From Oryzias latipes (lineage: Eukaryota; Chordata; Actinopteri; Beloniformes; Adrianichthyidae): a DNA stretch of 64,000 nt. Position 1 is the first letter of the stretch; each line of letters begins with the position of its first letter. Shown here in pieces: positions 44,002-57,060 of this stretch. The position numbers were made by a program, and so were the translations under genes. Location of the stretch: NCBI RefSeq assembly GCF_002234675.1, contig NC_019871.2:27032094-27096093 (forward strand). The letters are read 5' to 3'. The notes under the pieces are model-generated. The model had not been told where the DNA came from. It saw only the letters and a program-made list of their open reading frames with translations, and did not search any database.

Positions 44002-45190
44002 GCTGGGAGCAAAAAGAAGGGCATTCGTGTTTGCACTCCCACTCTGGATCATTTTAGGCTGTGGCCACTGATGAGTTGCAGAATTGTACCTTAAAAATTT
44101 TAAAATTGTTCTTCTCTTCACTTGTTTGTTTCTGTTTTTTTTAATCATAAACAACAATTTACTTTTTTTTAAACTATTTTTTCCTACTTTGAAGTAAAAG
44201 ATAAAGCCAGTGACGGTGTTACACATACATTGTCAGTGAAAACTACAAAACTTTAATTAAAATGTCAAATGTAATCTTTGCACCACGTAGAGTGATTATA
44301 TTTGTGCAGGTTGGCCAGTTTATGGATATCTCCTTCAGGGGTCTGGAGTGTGGCTGATAAATGCATGGTTGCCAGGCAGCTGGGTGTTTTGGGTTTCCCT
44401 TCTGAGCTGCAAGAGGCTTTAGTGTTCACAGCCACTCAGAGTTAAAGGGATTTTTGATTCCTCCCTCTGTGGCCTGGAGTGTAGATTCCAAATTAAGATG
44501 TTAAACTGGTTAAACCCCAAGACGAAACTCCATAGTTGCAACCAACTATGAATGTGTAAACAGGCTGAAAGGGGACGTCAACAGTCGTCCGTCAAATTTC
44601 TCACATCTTCTTGTTTGGTATGGCAGGGACTGCCAATATTCAACTGTGGGAGGATGTCACAGGGTGATTTTCTCCGTGTACTTGTGCGTACCATTTCTTT
44701 TTTTGGTTTTTGATATTAAATTCATATTAAATTTATACCAAACTCGTTAAATTTATCTGGGTGGGACATCTGTCAACATTTGGTTTGGGTATTTTTAAAG
44801 CACCACCTCATTAATTTTACTACATGAACATGAAAAGATATAGCATAATATGAATACCTTATATGTTCCAATAGTGGCTGGTCTCCTTAAAGTCCTCGAT
44901 CTTCAATTAAACTATTTCCTGCTGAGTCTGCAAAGAAACCGAGTAACGAATTGGAAGAACTGCTTTTAACATGGATTATAGAGCATATAGAAAAGTGTCG
45001 TGTCTCCAGGAAAAAGATCTGCATGAAAACGGAGGATTTTTATTTATTTATTTTTAACTTGCCCTGTCCAACAACTAAGCAAGCAGATGACAGCTGAAGG
45101 CCTTTTGTGATGGACAGATTTTACTGTTGCATTACAGGTTTGTGGACCTTCAGACTAAGTATATTTGTATAAACCCCTTTTGTATTTGAG
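44002..45190. other. Gene-free AT-rich spacer
   Basis: No coding exon, tRNA or bounded mobile element is recognisable. A moderately GC-richer stretch near 44330-44470 has no assignable content. Confidence 0.5.
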
Positions 45191-45219
45191 GCTATGCTTC
45201 ATTAATTATTATATTTATA

Positions 45220-46230
45220 TGCATTCCTTGTTGGACCGGATGAAAGAAAAAAAAGAAGAGAGAGAGAGTGGGATTTAAGAGATTTGGGATAAGGGGTAGA
45301 GATGGGGGGCGGGGGCCAGTCGCTAATACAGAGTCATAACATAAAGGTGTCATCAGTAAATTGTATGACTTAGTTCTCACATAAAATACAATAGACACCA
45401 ACAAATAGTCTGCGCAAAGGTATTTACAGCCTTTGAGTATATTCATACATTAATGACGGAAGATTGATCTCACAAGGCAATGCACACAGACCGGTACACA
45501 CAAGATTCACATTAGAGGGGTATTAAAACGGTACCCATGTCCATATTTGTTCAAAAGTGAATAAGCAGGTGGGTTGAATGAATGTGAGCTTCTTAGAGTG
45601 TACCTTTACAATGAATGCATTCAAGAGCGCCGTCAAAGACCTGGGAGCAACCACCCTCACGTGCACCGGACCCCCACCAAAGAGTCAGATGCCAAGACCC
45701 GGCGGCCCCCCAGCTGAGGAGCAGGAGGAACAGGGAACGCATAAAGCCGGAGCTTCTGCCGGGGCAGGGAGCCACCCCATCCCAAGGCAGGTCAGGACAA
45801 CCCATGGTCAGCCCGCACTGCACACTCATACAACATGCCCGCCAGCCCTTCCAAGGACAAACCAGGGGAATCTGCAGAAACCAACTGGGAAAGCGGACAG
45901 AAACGACCAGCAGACGGATCGGTGAGCCTGAAGACCTGGCTCTAGTTGCTGTGAGCAATGATGGAAAAATTGAGGTACCCTGGTGTGCCTGAAACAAAGG
46001 GGCCCCACCTGCTTCTCAGGGGATACGGTCCACCCCTGTTCAGATGTTGGATGGATTCCCTCACCGTGTGGGAAAGAGCTGCAAGGTCAGGGGTGCAGGA
46101 ACCCCTGTGGGCACCCCCAATGCCTTGGCAGCAGACACAATTCCACCCCACCCAGTCTGGGGGGTGGGAGACGGGGAACAGCATGGCTATTGCGCTCTCG
46201 CTGTGATGTTTTTTTTCTAAGACAGTAGTG
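45220..46230. repeat. GC-rich dispersed repeat of unknown class, copy A
   Basis: The region around 45935-46060 (GCTGTGAGCAATGATGGAAA, TACCCTGGTG, TTCAGATGTTGGATGG) matches, in reverse orientation, 54100-54230 (GCAACAATGGAAATATT on the other strand). Short overlapping open frames in all frames reflect base composition. No protein family was recognised. Confidence 0.5.
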
Positions 46231-47800
46231 ATAGTAATGCACTTTTAACCACATGCAGGTCAGACAGTCTTACAGAAAGAGAAGGGGGAGTTAGAGGTGC
46301 GTAGTTGCGTCCCAGAAAGTGAGGTTGGCTCAAAGTTGGTTGGTGAGAGTAGCAGTGGGGCTTAGATCCAGGCGGCAAGGGCGACGGTGGCGCCTAGAGG
46401 CGGGCAGCAAGTGTGGGTAGCGCCAACGGGCACTACAATGCTACTCTTGTCAGAGATTTTTTTTTTTTTAAACATTGTCTCTGTCAAATGGTATTAAAAA
46501 GAACGTTATGATTCTTTTTTATTGCTTGCAATGCAAATACATTCTACATCTGTGTTTTTTGCATTTAGAGGGAAACCGGCTGGTGACTCTTGGGTAGATT
46601 GTTGTGTTCGCTTCAGGACCGGACACCATTCCGCCACTGGGATTCTCCAGTCACCCAACGCTTACATTCATTCATCAGGAAGGGTTTCCAAGAATTTTCG
46701 AGAGAACACACGGGATGTTTCCCTACATCTGCCTTTGCACTCCAGGTACTCTGGTTTTGTGGATAAAATGGAGTCTGGGATAATCCCATCCCCCACTTTT
46801 GGTTTTGCCTAATTATTATAGGTAGCGCAGCATCGTTTCTTTATTCTTTTTATTTCTTCTTTTTCAAGCTTATACAAACAATTTGAAAATTGAGTATCTT
46901 CAGAAATATGTGTATGGCAATGCTGGTAAAAGAATACTGGAGAAAAGAGGCCCAAAGATCAAATTGCATCTCGGCATTTAAAAAAATCTGAATTATAATG
47001 AGAGTTGAAAAATGTTAATCATATTTATTTCTTTTCTGCTTTCCAGAAAAGCAAGTCTTGAGGGATTTTTTTAAATTTTGTGTTAATGTTCCAGAGATAC
47101 ATTTTAAGTTTAGGAGCATCCTGTTAATAAAAATGTTATAGTTTAATGGATACAATGGCATTTGTCTCTTCATTTTCAGTTTTCAAAGGCCTTAGTGTAA
47201 TCTGTCCTATTTACATTTATTAATGTTCATTAATATACATTGTCCCTTTCTCATTAATCCACAAGGAGGAAGTGACGTAATATGTGTGCACGTGTGGATG
47301 TTTAGGATAGCCAGGCATGTCTGGAGCTTCTTATGTTTTTTCGTCACTAGATGTCACCAAACTCAATGTTCCAACTTGGACGAGATTTTATTAAGTTCTC
47401 TGGAAAAGTAAAACTCACAGTCAGAAAAACCCCTTCCCAAATTCTTTAGCTGATGGAGGTTTGGGTGATTTGACCTTTACAGACTTTATATGGAACATTT
47501 TCCCATATAATCTCGTTGATAAGAGACTAACCATGGACAGTTAACATAACATGGACCGTTTTATTTCACGTCATATCCATGTCTGTGACAAGGGCACTGA
47601 CTTTAATCAAATTAAAAAATAACAGTAATAATAAATATAAAAGTAAAAAAAATAAAGCAATTATTGAAATTAGCTTCCTCCCACTCCCTTTCAAGCAATC
47701 TATTAAATGCTTTTTGACAATCTCTGTCGATTTAAATTGAACTCAAAATGTGATTTTAATTGGGGAGATTAGCCAGATTGATGAGAAGTGTACAAACAGG
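46231..47800. other. No recognisable gene
   Basis: It contains a G-rich stretch near 46360-46440 and otherwise AT-rich DNA. The 96-codon frame at 46522-46812 has no recognised motif and no flanking splice logic. Confidence 0.45.
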
Positions 47801-48970
47801 TTGTCACAAAACAAGCAGACAGCTGATTCCAATTGCAGCAGGTTAATTAGCTCAGCTAAAAGACCATTAAGCTAAATCAGGGTCAGGCAGGTAGGGATCA
47901 ATAAAGGGGATAGCAGCATCAGAGAAACAATGAGAATAGTCAGGATCAAGGAGGAATTCAGGGCAGGCAAACAGAGTCAGATACAAAACAGGGTCAGGAA
48001 ATCAGGTCCAGATAAAACGGTCAGTAATGCAGGTAGGCTGGCACAAAGAATACTTCTCACTGAGTGAGGCCTAATGCTGTGCTTAAAGTGTGCTGTGAGT
48101 GATTGCAAATGAATTTTAGGTGTGTGGCATCCAGAAACTTTGTTACAGTGGGTCATAGGTGCTAAACATCTATAAGTTTTTGGCAAGCAGGAGGAAACCT
48201 AGATGCAGGGAGGAACCACAAGCATATTTTAAGCAAAGTCCCAAGGCTTTATTTACAAGGATAATGACGGGTAACAGACTCAGGAGATTGTAAACCACAC
48301 AGAGGGCTCAGAGAGAGTTCCTTAAATGCACTTCAAGCTAACTAGCACCAGGAGAATGGGCGGAGTCACAGCCTCCCTGCACAGAAACTAGAGAAAGTAA
48401 AATGAGCAGCATCACAAGGATGGACATGGTCAGCAACAATACTCAGTGCTCAATGTGTTGAGAAAATGTTCCCCACACCATGACACTACCACCACCAGCC
48501 TGAATCATTGCTGCAAGACAGGATGGAGTCATACTTTCATGTTGTTGATGCGAAATTCTGACCCTATTGTCCAAATTTGGCATCACAAATGAAACTCATT
48601 AAACTAGACGAAATTTTTCTTATCTTCCTTTGTCCAGTTTGGTGATACTGTGTGAATTGTAGCCTCAGTTTCCTGTTCTTAGTTGACAGAAAGGGCCCCT
48701 GGTGTGGTCTTCTTCCCAGTAGATCAGCAGTTTCTGAAATACTGTCTGGCACCAACATCCATGCTGCGTTCAAAGTCACTTCAATCACCTTTCTTCCCCA
48801 TTCTGATGCTCGGTTTGAACTGCAGCAGACCATCTGGACCATGTCTACATGCCTGAATGCATCAGATTGCTGCCATGTGATTGGCTGATTAGAAATTTGT
48901 GTTAACAAGCAGATGGACAGATGTGGCCAGAAAGGAAATATACTTTGATAAACACAGAGAATCAACAAAC
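47800..48970. repeat. Dispersed fish repeats
   Basis: At about 48480-48930 the text GATCAGCAGTTTCTGAAATA, AAGTCACTTCAATCACC, CGGTTTGAACTGCAGCAGA and TGCCATGTGATTGGCTGATT belongs to a repeat that is extremely common in fish genomes. Its usual right end is missing. The preceding 47800-48400 looks like another retroelement-related repeat (GGGTCAGGAAATCAGGTCC). Confidence 0.55.
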
Positions 48971-49955
48971 AGCAAAATTTTAATCCTGCACTTTAAGTAA
49001 TACCCTTAACAACATTAAACAGTTTAAGACTATAAAGCGTGTTTAACTGACATGAAGAAGACTGAAGATTAATTGTTTATTGCCATTTATACACGTAAAA
49101 CAAATGCATTGGAATTTTTTCTTTAGCAGCTCTCAAGTCAGGGCGAATGACAGGACAACAAAAACTAACGAGGTTCATAAATAAAGATGAGGAACGAAAT
49201 CTGAGAGAAAAAAAATCTGAACAACTTGCAGAGAGACATAATGTAGTCATAACCACATTATTGCAGTGTCTCAACCGTTTCAATATTGCACTTTTTGTCA
49301 TATTTGTGACATATTGTGATTGTTAATTGCTCATTGTCCTTAGTGTTCCGGCTATTTAGCGTGTTGTGTGGTTCAGTCTCCCCTCTCTTATGTCATGTGC
49401 AAGCATTCTGACTGCAGCTGGGAGGAAGTTATTGTGTAAGCGTGCCCTGTGTGCGTGGATGCTTCTTCCAGGCCAAAGGGAGTCTGAGGTTGTGGCCTGA
49501 GTCCACACACTGCATCAGTGCGTGGGCAGGGTGGTGTCTGTCCATGATGTCCCCTAACACAAAGAGTGAACTAGAAAAGTTAAAAACTTGTAATTCCAAA
49601 TGTTTTGTATTTAGCAGAATTAAACATTTTAATTAAGATTACGTTCAACTTTGTAGTCTTAATTAAACAAACCAAATATACAACAGTAACATGGAATCAG
49701 GGGACACCATCATAAGATGCATATAATAAAATAAGTATGTGTCTTCTAATATGTGTAGTAAATTTAATTTATATTTGTGAATTAAATAGTTTTAATCATT
49801 TTTTTAAATCTAATTTGTTGATTAAAACATGATTTTGCGTGTTTCCTGTTCAATTACAGCATAGGCTTTGAGGTAGCATCAAGCTCTACCTCACATTAGA
49901 TTGCACAATCTCATGCATTAGCTTACTCAGCATATGTTGATAACGTAATGGCTCA
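48971..49955. other. Gene-free AT-rich spacer
   Basis: Nothing with coding, RNA or mobile-element signature was recognised. Confidence 0.45.
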
Positions 49956-50940
49956 TTAAAAAATTCGAATCCATCCAGACTGTCTAGACTTCCCTCTCCC
50001 CAGCCACTTCCTCCAGCTCCTCTGCAGGGACCCCCAGACATTCCCAGGACAGCCCAGAGAAACAGTCTCTCCAGAGTGTCCTGGGTCTTCCCCAGGCCCT
50101 TCGCTCAGTTTGACATTCCCAGAACACCTCCCCAAGGTCCTCCCTGGTCCAGATGTCAAGGAGGCATCTGGACCAGATGCCCGAGCCACCTCAACTGGCT
50201 CCTTTGATGTGGAGAAGCAGCGGCTCTATTCAGATCTCGCTGGGTGACCGACCTTCTCACCCCATCGCTGAGGAAGCGTCCAGCCACCCTACGGAGGAAG
50301 CTCATTTCAGCCGCTCATATTTAGGACCTCGTTCCTGCGGTCATGTCCAAGAGCTTATGACCATAGTTGAGTATTGAAACTGAGATCGAATGGTAAATTG
50401 AGAGCTTTACCACAACAGACCGCCACAGCAACCGCAATGGTGGGCACTGCACCAATCAGCCTATCACTCAGTCAAAGTCAACAGCTCCCCACCTGCACCC
50501 AAAACAGTGCTTGCAGAAAACTGCTTTCCTCTCCTTAGGTGCAGGATGTTTTTCCAGAATCAAGGCCAACCAATAGTCCTCCATGGGCTCAACGAACTCC
50601 TTCCAGGACTGAGTTTTTGCCTTCACAACAGCAGCTTGCTTAGACTGCCGGATCCTGTCAGCTGCTTCTGGAGTCCCACAAGCTAGTTAGGCTTGGTAAG
50701 ACTTCTTCTTCAGCTTGATGGCATCCTTTACTTCGAGGTTTACTGATTGCACCCCGACAGACACCAGAGACCACGCGACCACAGCTCAGAATGACAGCAG
50801 AGACAATGGATGTGGAAAACATGGTTCCACTCTGACTCAATGTCCCCGGCCCCCCTCGGTACCAGTTTGAAACTCTCCCGACTTTCCTGATGAAGGGCTC
50901 AGCCAGAAGTTCCCAGCAGACCCTTTACAGAGATGTCTGT
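49956..50940 (-). mobile_element. Non-LTR retrotransposon fragments, minus strand
   Basis: Read on the minus strand, 50740-50560 gives text such as DAIKLKKKSYQA and GTPEAADRIRQSKQAAVVKA, a region between endonuclease and reverse transcriptase in fish LINE proteins. 50090-49980 gives GRPRTLWRDCFSGLSWECLG and EELEEVAGEGEVW, the C-terminal tail. The reverse transcriptase core is missing, so the copy is internally deleted. The exact clade is not assigned. Confidence 0.65.
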
Positions 50941-51860
50941 GTGTAAAGACAAAGACAGGGGGTGGGACAATTTTTTGCAAAAGAGGAAAGTCTGTGACGA
51001 CATGATGTGACGTGGTTGTGGTCAGTAAGAACCTCAATATTAATAATGATAAAATGTGATCTCTAATTTCAAAAAAATCAATCAACCAATTAAAAAGAAT
51101 TCCCTCTGAAGAGTTTTCCTTGATATAAAATGTTACTTTATGCTGGAAAAAATCACGATTGTCTAAACATAAGTTTATTTTCAGTGGTAAATCTAACTTG
51201 CTTCCTTCTGACACAGCCATCGGTAGTCTTATGAGGAACTGCATTATTCTGTACTGTCTGGCAAATTTGGATATAATAGTGCTGAGGTCTGGGATAACCA
51301 GCTGTAATGTGACAGGGGCGGGGGCTGACTATGATAAACCTGTTTTGTAGAAACCTCTCAACAGTGGTGCTGTCATGGTAAACTGGTTTGACAAGGGTCT
51401 GGCCTGTAAAAACCTTTTTTGGCAAAAGAGGAAACTTTGGCTAACTGGTCAAACACAGGTGCCAAAATCAAAGGCTGCGCCCACAACAAGCTTTTGTGAC
51501 ATCTTCAACACCTGTGATAACATGTTGTAATGGAGGCAGGGCCTGTGAAAAGCTGCCGTGAAAAAGGCAGGATTTATAAAAATACTGACTAAATGGGGTG
51601 TTGCTTAAGGAAGGCTGGCGGAACTAAGGTGGAGTCTGGGATTGAGATAGAATCTGTGAACAAACAAGTCATTAAGGCAGAATTTCTGACAAACTAATAG
51701 GACTGGCTTTTGGAAACCTGATGCGACCATGAACCATGGTCAAAGGTTTTGAGAATGACACATTCATTTCCAAAAGGTCCGCTGCTTCAGGGTTTTCAGG
51801 TGTTTTCTCACGTTACTATGCTATACTGAAATATAATTACATTAATTTAAAAATTAATGG
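50941..51860. other. No recognisable gene
   Basis: Only short open frames without known motifs are present. No bounded element was found. Confidence 0.45.
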
Positions 51861-52235
51861 TAAATGGCGTACTTGTACATCGCTTTTCTACCGCACTCCA
51901 AGGCCCAAAGTGCTTCACAGTCACAGTCCCATTCACACAGACATTCCCACACTGCCGAACACTAGCTTCGGTTACATGTGCAAAATATCTTTGATTGGAA
52001 TGAATCAGATTATTCCGAATGGGGTGTTTACATGACACATTTTTATTCTGATCAGGCGTTCATTCCAATTACTTTTGTCCATGTAACTGCAGCTACTGGC
52101 ACCAACCTATAACCACAGGAGCAATGTGGGAATCAGTGTCTAGCCCAAGGACGCATGGGTGGGCCAGGCAGGCATCAGGCCAGCGAGCTTCCAATCCAAG
52201 TTCCGACAGCCTAACTCTGCCCCACGGCCGCCACA
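51861..52235. repeat. Dispersed fish repeat with a small inserted MITE
   Basis: GTACTTGTACATCGCTTTTC, AAAGTGCTTCACAGTCACAG and CGGCCGCC-type ends form a repeat very common in teleosts. A related stretch lies at 26060-26110. At about 51969-52087 it is interrupted by a 120-bp inverted-repeat insertion that starts GGTTACATGTGC and ends TCCATGTAAC, with internal GGAATGAATCAGA and TCTGATCAG. This is probably a Harbinger-like MITE. Confidence 0.55.
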
Positions 52236-52249
52236 ATTAATACCAACTT

Positions 52250-53640
52250 AATCTTAATCTTAATCTTGCCTAGGGCACCAAATTGGTTAGGGCCTGGCCG
52301 GCCCTGCTGGTCCCAAGTCCAGATAAATACAGGTTGTGCCAGTAAGATCATCCCTCATTAAACCAAAGCCGGTGTAGGTACCGGATGTTCTCGGGTTGCC
52401 GGATGTTCTCGGGGTCCTTCGGGGTCCTTCAAATGAGTTATATCACTAGAGGAGACATCACGTGGTTCCTCATGGGAGGAGAGCACCGCCATCTTGGTGA
52501 GGTCAAGTTTTGAAGACCAAACCACTTTTGTAACATTTAATAAAGAGCTCTGTTTTTGCTTTCAATCACTTCATTATATGAAAAAGAAGAATGGCTTGAA
52601 ATTGCTTAGTTTTGTTCAGAAATACAAACTTCACGAGTACCCATAACTTAACTAGTATTAGACTACTTAGATTTTTTCTATGTTCCTTTATTTTATTTTA
52701 CTTATGTTTACTTATTTTACTTATGTTTTTATTTATTTGTGTGTTATGTTCATCGTTTCTTTTTTCCCCTCTATTCTTTATTTTCTATGTCAATATGTTA
52801 TATTTGGCAATGGTGACTGATCTTCGAGGCAATATTGATTACATCGTTATTGTTCGTTGTTAACGTTAATGTCATTGTTAATGTATGATACCGCAATTGT
52901 CAATAAAGTTTTTAAAAAAAACGTAGCGACGTTAACTCATTGGTCGTGGCAACTTACATCCAATCAAATAGTGTGACGTCATCATTGGTCGAAGGACCCC
53001 GAAGGACCCCGAGAACATCCGGCAACCCGAGAACATCCGGTACCCACACCGGTTCCAGCGTGTTGACCTACGGGGTGTGCTGGTGGAAAATACCCCACTG
53101 TTTCCTAGAGGAAGGGGTAAGGTAAAACGAAAGGAAGGCTAGGGAGCTGACCAACACAATGGGAAAATAGGGTCAACATTTAGTGTGTTCAGGAAACAAG
53201 GTTGAAAGAGAGCAAGGATTGTAGAATAGGAACAGGGTTCAAACCATTTTATCGTGGTGTGGATGGAGGAATGCAGTAGGTGTGATACTGAAAGAAAAGT
53301 TAGATAAAAAACCTTTTGTAGGTGAAGGGTGTTAGATAAGTAGGACCCGAGCGAGAGAGGATGCAGAAATTCTGAAAGGAGATGGGATTTCCTAGAGGAG
53401 AGAGCGGTAAATGGGGCACATGTGAACAGAAATGTGGATAAGTAAAACAGAGGTGATGAGTAAGTGATGGGTAAGTCTGGTGTTCATAACAGGAATGCAG
53501 AAGGGGGGGAGGTGGATTTGGACAGGTTGGCCTGGGAGAGAGCTAGAGATTGGAGGAATGTGCAGCAGGTTAGGGGGACCAAGGACAGTGACAGAAATGT
53601 GTTCAAAGATACCATATGATGGAAAGTAGGAATGAGTCGT
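52250..53640 (+). mobile_element. RTE-type LINE 5' fragment, interrupted by a fold-back element
   Basis: 52250-52368 and 53053-53640 together resemble the 5' part of fish RTE elements. 53100-53300 translates in broken frames to GKARELTNTMGK, ESKDCRIGTGFKPFYRGVDG, the start of the RTE endonuclease domain. The fold-back element at 52369-53052 lies between the halves. Reverse transcriptase text of the same lineage is on the opposite strand at 55241-55498. Confidence 0.6.
52369..53052. mobile_element. Fold-back element with about 62-bp inverted ends
   Basis: The left arm (52369-52430) and right arm (52991-53052) are reverse complements with one visible mismatch. Each starts CCGGTGT(A/G)GGTACCGG and contains internal direct repeats CGGATGTTCTCGGG and GGGGTCCTTC. 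The middle is AT-rich with no coding sequence. The superfamily and target duplication are unclear. Confidence 0.8.
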
Positions 53641-53799
53641 TTAAAAAACTGTGCTCTACGGTTTTAAAAGTCCTCACTACACACTTTATGCTTTTTTCTG
53701 AGACAAATGAACATTCCCTCTCCCCAGATTTTAATTGCTTTAGACTCATAGGGATCATTGGTGAAGGTAACCACCAGTTTTAAATGTGCCTCTTTTTAG

Positions 53800-53934
53800 C
53801 ACATATACTACAGATTGATCCCCAAGATGCACATTTCACACGTGCAGGGCCCTCTGGAGGGAGTGTATGGGGGATTGGAAGCTGCTGTTGGAAGGACGGA
53901 GGCATCGGATTTGCCCCACTTCACCAATTTTAAT

Positions 53935-53965
<31 letters not shown>

Positions 53966-54480
53966 TTAGCATATTAACACACATGTACACACCAGGAGGA
54001 TGGTCACATCGGGCCCTGTCCGACCCGGTGGCTGGTGCAGGGCCGGCTGGGGTATCCAGGGGGGCTCCTGAGCTCCAAATCTGGCGGCTCACTTTCTGTG
54101 TGGTGGGGGAGTCCAAAACATCTGAGATGGGGGGCCTGTATTCTGGGGGTTTGGGCGGGGTTCCAGACATCAGGGCACCAGGCTACCCCAAATATTTCCA
54201 TTGTTGCTTATAGCAACAGGAGCCCTGTCCTCTTGTTCGGCCTCTTCCCCCTGTCGGTCTTCGTGGGGCTGACGGGCAGGCTATCGAGGGTGCAGTGTGG
54301 GTAACGGTGGCTCGCCGAGGGCTGTGGGTGGGTGACCTCCCTCTCCGTTCCCGTGGTGGGGTCTAGTACACTTGTGGGTGGTCGCTCCTGGGCATCTGTC
54401 TGTCGGGAGGGAGACCTGGGTGCCTGCCGGACCGGACGGCTGCTCTGTCTGCTCTGGCTCTAGGGGGTATGGTGGGATAA
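53800..54480. repeat. GC-rich dispersed repeat of unknown class, copy B (inverted)
   Basis: This is an inverted relative of 45220-46230 over at least 100 bp (54100-54230). It contains a 28-base C run (53937-53964). Open frames here are compositional. Confidence 0.5.
53937..53964. repeat. C homopolymer, 28 bases
   Basis: An uninterrupted C run. As with 24599-24638, the true length may differ from the assembly. Confidence 0.95.
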
Positions 54481-55240
54481 CTGCTCTCACTGAAGCATTC
54501 AATGTGAACAAGTGCATATCAGCAAACAAACAGTTATTCAATTTACATGCTTATTCCTTCTGGTTTAAGACAGGCATGGTGGGTGTTTTATTTGTTGGAC
54601 ACCTAACGCCATATTTTCATGTCTGTTTGCAGAAGGAAGTGCTGGTTGGAGTGATGTGTGGCATGAAGTCTACTATAGATACTGTAAATTTATAGAAATG
54701 CTTAAGACTAAACAGTTGTGTGGATGCTGCATGTGTATACGTGTGTGTATGAGCATTAATGCTTGTAATGTAAGTTACCTATGACACCCTACGGAAGAGG
54801 ATTAGACTCATGGACAAAGAAATAAAAAGGGCATAGAAATAATCAGTCTATATATACTATGTAGAGATTTTTTTAAAGTGATTACTTAGCACAATGAAAA
54901 GGCTGATGGCAATGAGCAGGGCAGAAGTCAGAAGAATGAAAACTTGAGAAATGTCCTTGTTAATTATTGTTAGAACTTTGAGTTATTAGAGATGTGTGAA
55001 CTTGGACCTATACATGATAAAAGCTTTCAGTTGTTGTGCTATAAGTTTCCCTTCTGCTTACAAAGGTAACCGCAGATGAATGCTGTTGAGTCTCTATATG
55101 ACAGCGGTGCAACCCGTCAAAGGCCAATGTCGTGCTTCTTTTCTATTTACTCCTACACTGGTTGCTTCTCATTGGTAGAAAGCCTGATCCAAGCAATTAG
55201 TAGTATGTAGGAGAATATACTAAAAAACAGACACTTGCTT

Positions 55241-55530
55241 TCAAGGACTTGGACTGGACTCCCTCTGTCTCTGTAGCTTCTCCTCCAACTGTTCCCTGCT
55301 CTCACTACAAATCTCTGTATCATCTGCAAACATCATAGTCCATGGTGATTCCTGTCTAACCTCATCTGTCAGCCTGTCCATCACCATTGCAAACTGGAAT
55401 GGGCTGAGAGCTGATCCCTGATGTAATCCTGCCTCCACCTTAAAATCCTCTGTCCTCCCTATAGCACACCACACCACTGTCTTACAGCCCTCATGCATGA
55501 CCTGTACTGCTCTAAGCTTTCTCTAGATCT
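55241..55530 (-). mobile_element. RTE-type LINE reverse transcriptase fragment
   Basis: The minus strand encodes MHEGCKTVVWCAIGRTEDFK, VEAGLHQGSALSPFQFAMVM and the catalytic block WTMMFADDTEICSESREQ. These match the fish RTE family, in which QGSALSP and FADD are conserved. It is cut at both ends. Confidence 0.85.
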
Positions 55531-55537
55531 ATCTAGG

Positions 55538-55569
55538 GTATTACTCTGAGAGTATTCTCAGAGTAATAC
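55538..55569. repeat. 14-bp hairpin
   Basis: GTATTACTCTGAGA and its exact reverse complement are separated by GTAT. It lies at the broken 5' edge of the RTE fragment. Confidence 0.85.
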
Positions 55570-56384
55570 TTGTACAGAGGTTTGCCGGCCAACTCCAGAT
55601 TTGAAGGCCATGTCAGGTGGCCACGTGCTGGGAGATTGGTTAGGTTGGTGAACAGACTGATTCAATCTGTGATCCAGAGAACGCATCAAACTGCTGAAGG
55701 GCATTTTGGATTTTTCTACTTGTCATTATTTTGGGGGTTGAATACTGGGAAGGCGAAAATAAATGTGTTGTGTGGCATCATGTCTAATCTGTTCTGATCT
55801 CTTTTCCATATTTATTTTCTTCTTCCTTCTTTTCCTTACTATTTTTTGTGGTGTCCAAGGCTTCATATGTGTCATTTCTTTGTGTATTTTCTTCTCAGGA
55901 TGTTGGTCAACTGCAGGCGAGGTGTATGTCACCCAGAAAAAATTAGTTTTTGTTTGTAATAAAAATCTACCAAAATCCTGACTTCCAGGTTATAAAGAGG
56001 TTTACCACCCTGTTGTTTTGGTTTGTATGGGGTTCTCCGCACCCTCAGTTCACGCCTTCTTCTGTTGAAAAAGGTATTAATGTTCTGAAGACCTGTAATC
56101 ACGAACTAGTTCTTTTCCAATCATGTCTGAATAAATAGAATGCATCTCATCCCTCCATAACTGAACACAACACAGAGGAACGAGTGAGGTGTTCACAGAT
56201 TTCCCAAATGCATTTCCAAACACATAAGAAGTCTGTGTTTTTGATGTACTATAGACACTAACAGAACCTGCTGCTCGTGGTTCGAGCAGATTAGTCCTTT
56301 TGCATCTCACTATTCATGTTTAGACTTCAAGGCCAAGTTCCGTCTTGTGTCTTGTACTTTCCTGTTCCCTCTTTTTCAGTTTAA

Positions 56385-56530
56385 CCCTCCTGCTATCCTA
56401 GGCACTTTAACATTGGGAGTTGGGTCATCTAGACCCACTAGACAGTGCACTGAACCTTTTTTCTTCAATGATTTGTGATCTTCACTGGTGTCCATGGATT
56501 ACATGAAATCTTTCCACCTTTGTCATGGTA
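56385..56530. mobile_element. TTAA-type MITE partial copy
   Basis: It begins TTAACCCTCCTGCTATCC and continues GTCATCTAGACCCACTAGAC, then TTCTTCAATGATTTGTGATC and GTCATGGTAG. It is the same family as 58684-58895 and lacks the right end. Confidence 0.7.
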
Positions 56531-56929
56531 GTAGGAAACACATCAACTTTTCGACTGTAAAACCTGCTCCATTTGTGGCCTTGATAGGAAGACATCCTTC
56601 TAAGTCAATGCTGAAAGCTATATCTTATAAGTTGGAACTATCTAAACACTTGAGGCAGAAAAGCTTTGGCACCCAAAGGCCAACCTCTAACCTAAAATAA
56701 AACTGTCATTCCTGATCATTTAAAACATTATTTCCCTTTTCCATGTAAAAAGTGTCCCCACAGTCTAGTTTATGAATAATAATATAATTGTTACCACTGC
56801 TAGCACAATGACTTGTAGTAGTATATCTGTGTTATGGCCGTTATGAACTATGATACACATAGCATTCCACAAATTCCGCTGAATCTATCAACATCCATCT
56901 CCATTACTGCTTTGTCCTGTGAAGGATCA

Positions 56930-57060
56930 TGGGCGTTGTTGGAGCTTATCCCAGCTGCTTCAGGGTTAAGGCGAAGTACACCCTTGACAGTTCCAATGCA
57001 CGGCCATACACAACACACACCTGCATGCACAAACACACACACACACACACACAGGATATT
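56930..57060. repeat. Teleost interspersed repeat with a CA microsatellite
   Basis: GGAGCTTATCCCAGCTGCTTC and GTACACCCTTGACAG-like text is a common fish repeat. It ends in an (AC)n run at about 57028-57052. Confidence 0.7.

Noticed and set aside
45578..45997. Overlapping 115-134 codon frames on both strands
   Set aside because: GC-rich repeat composition, no motif, and long frames in several registers at once.
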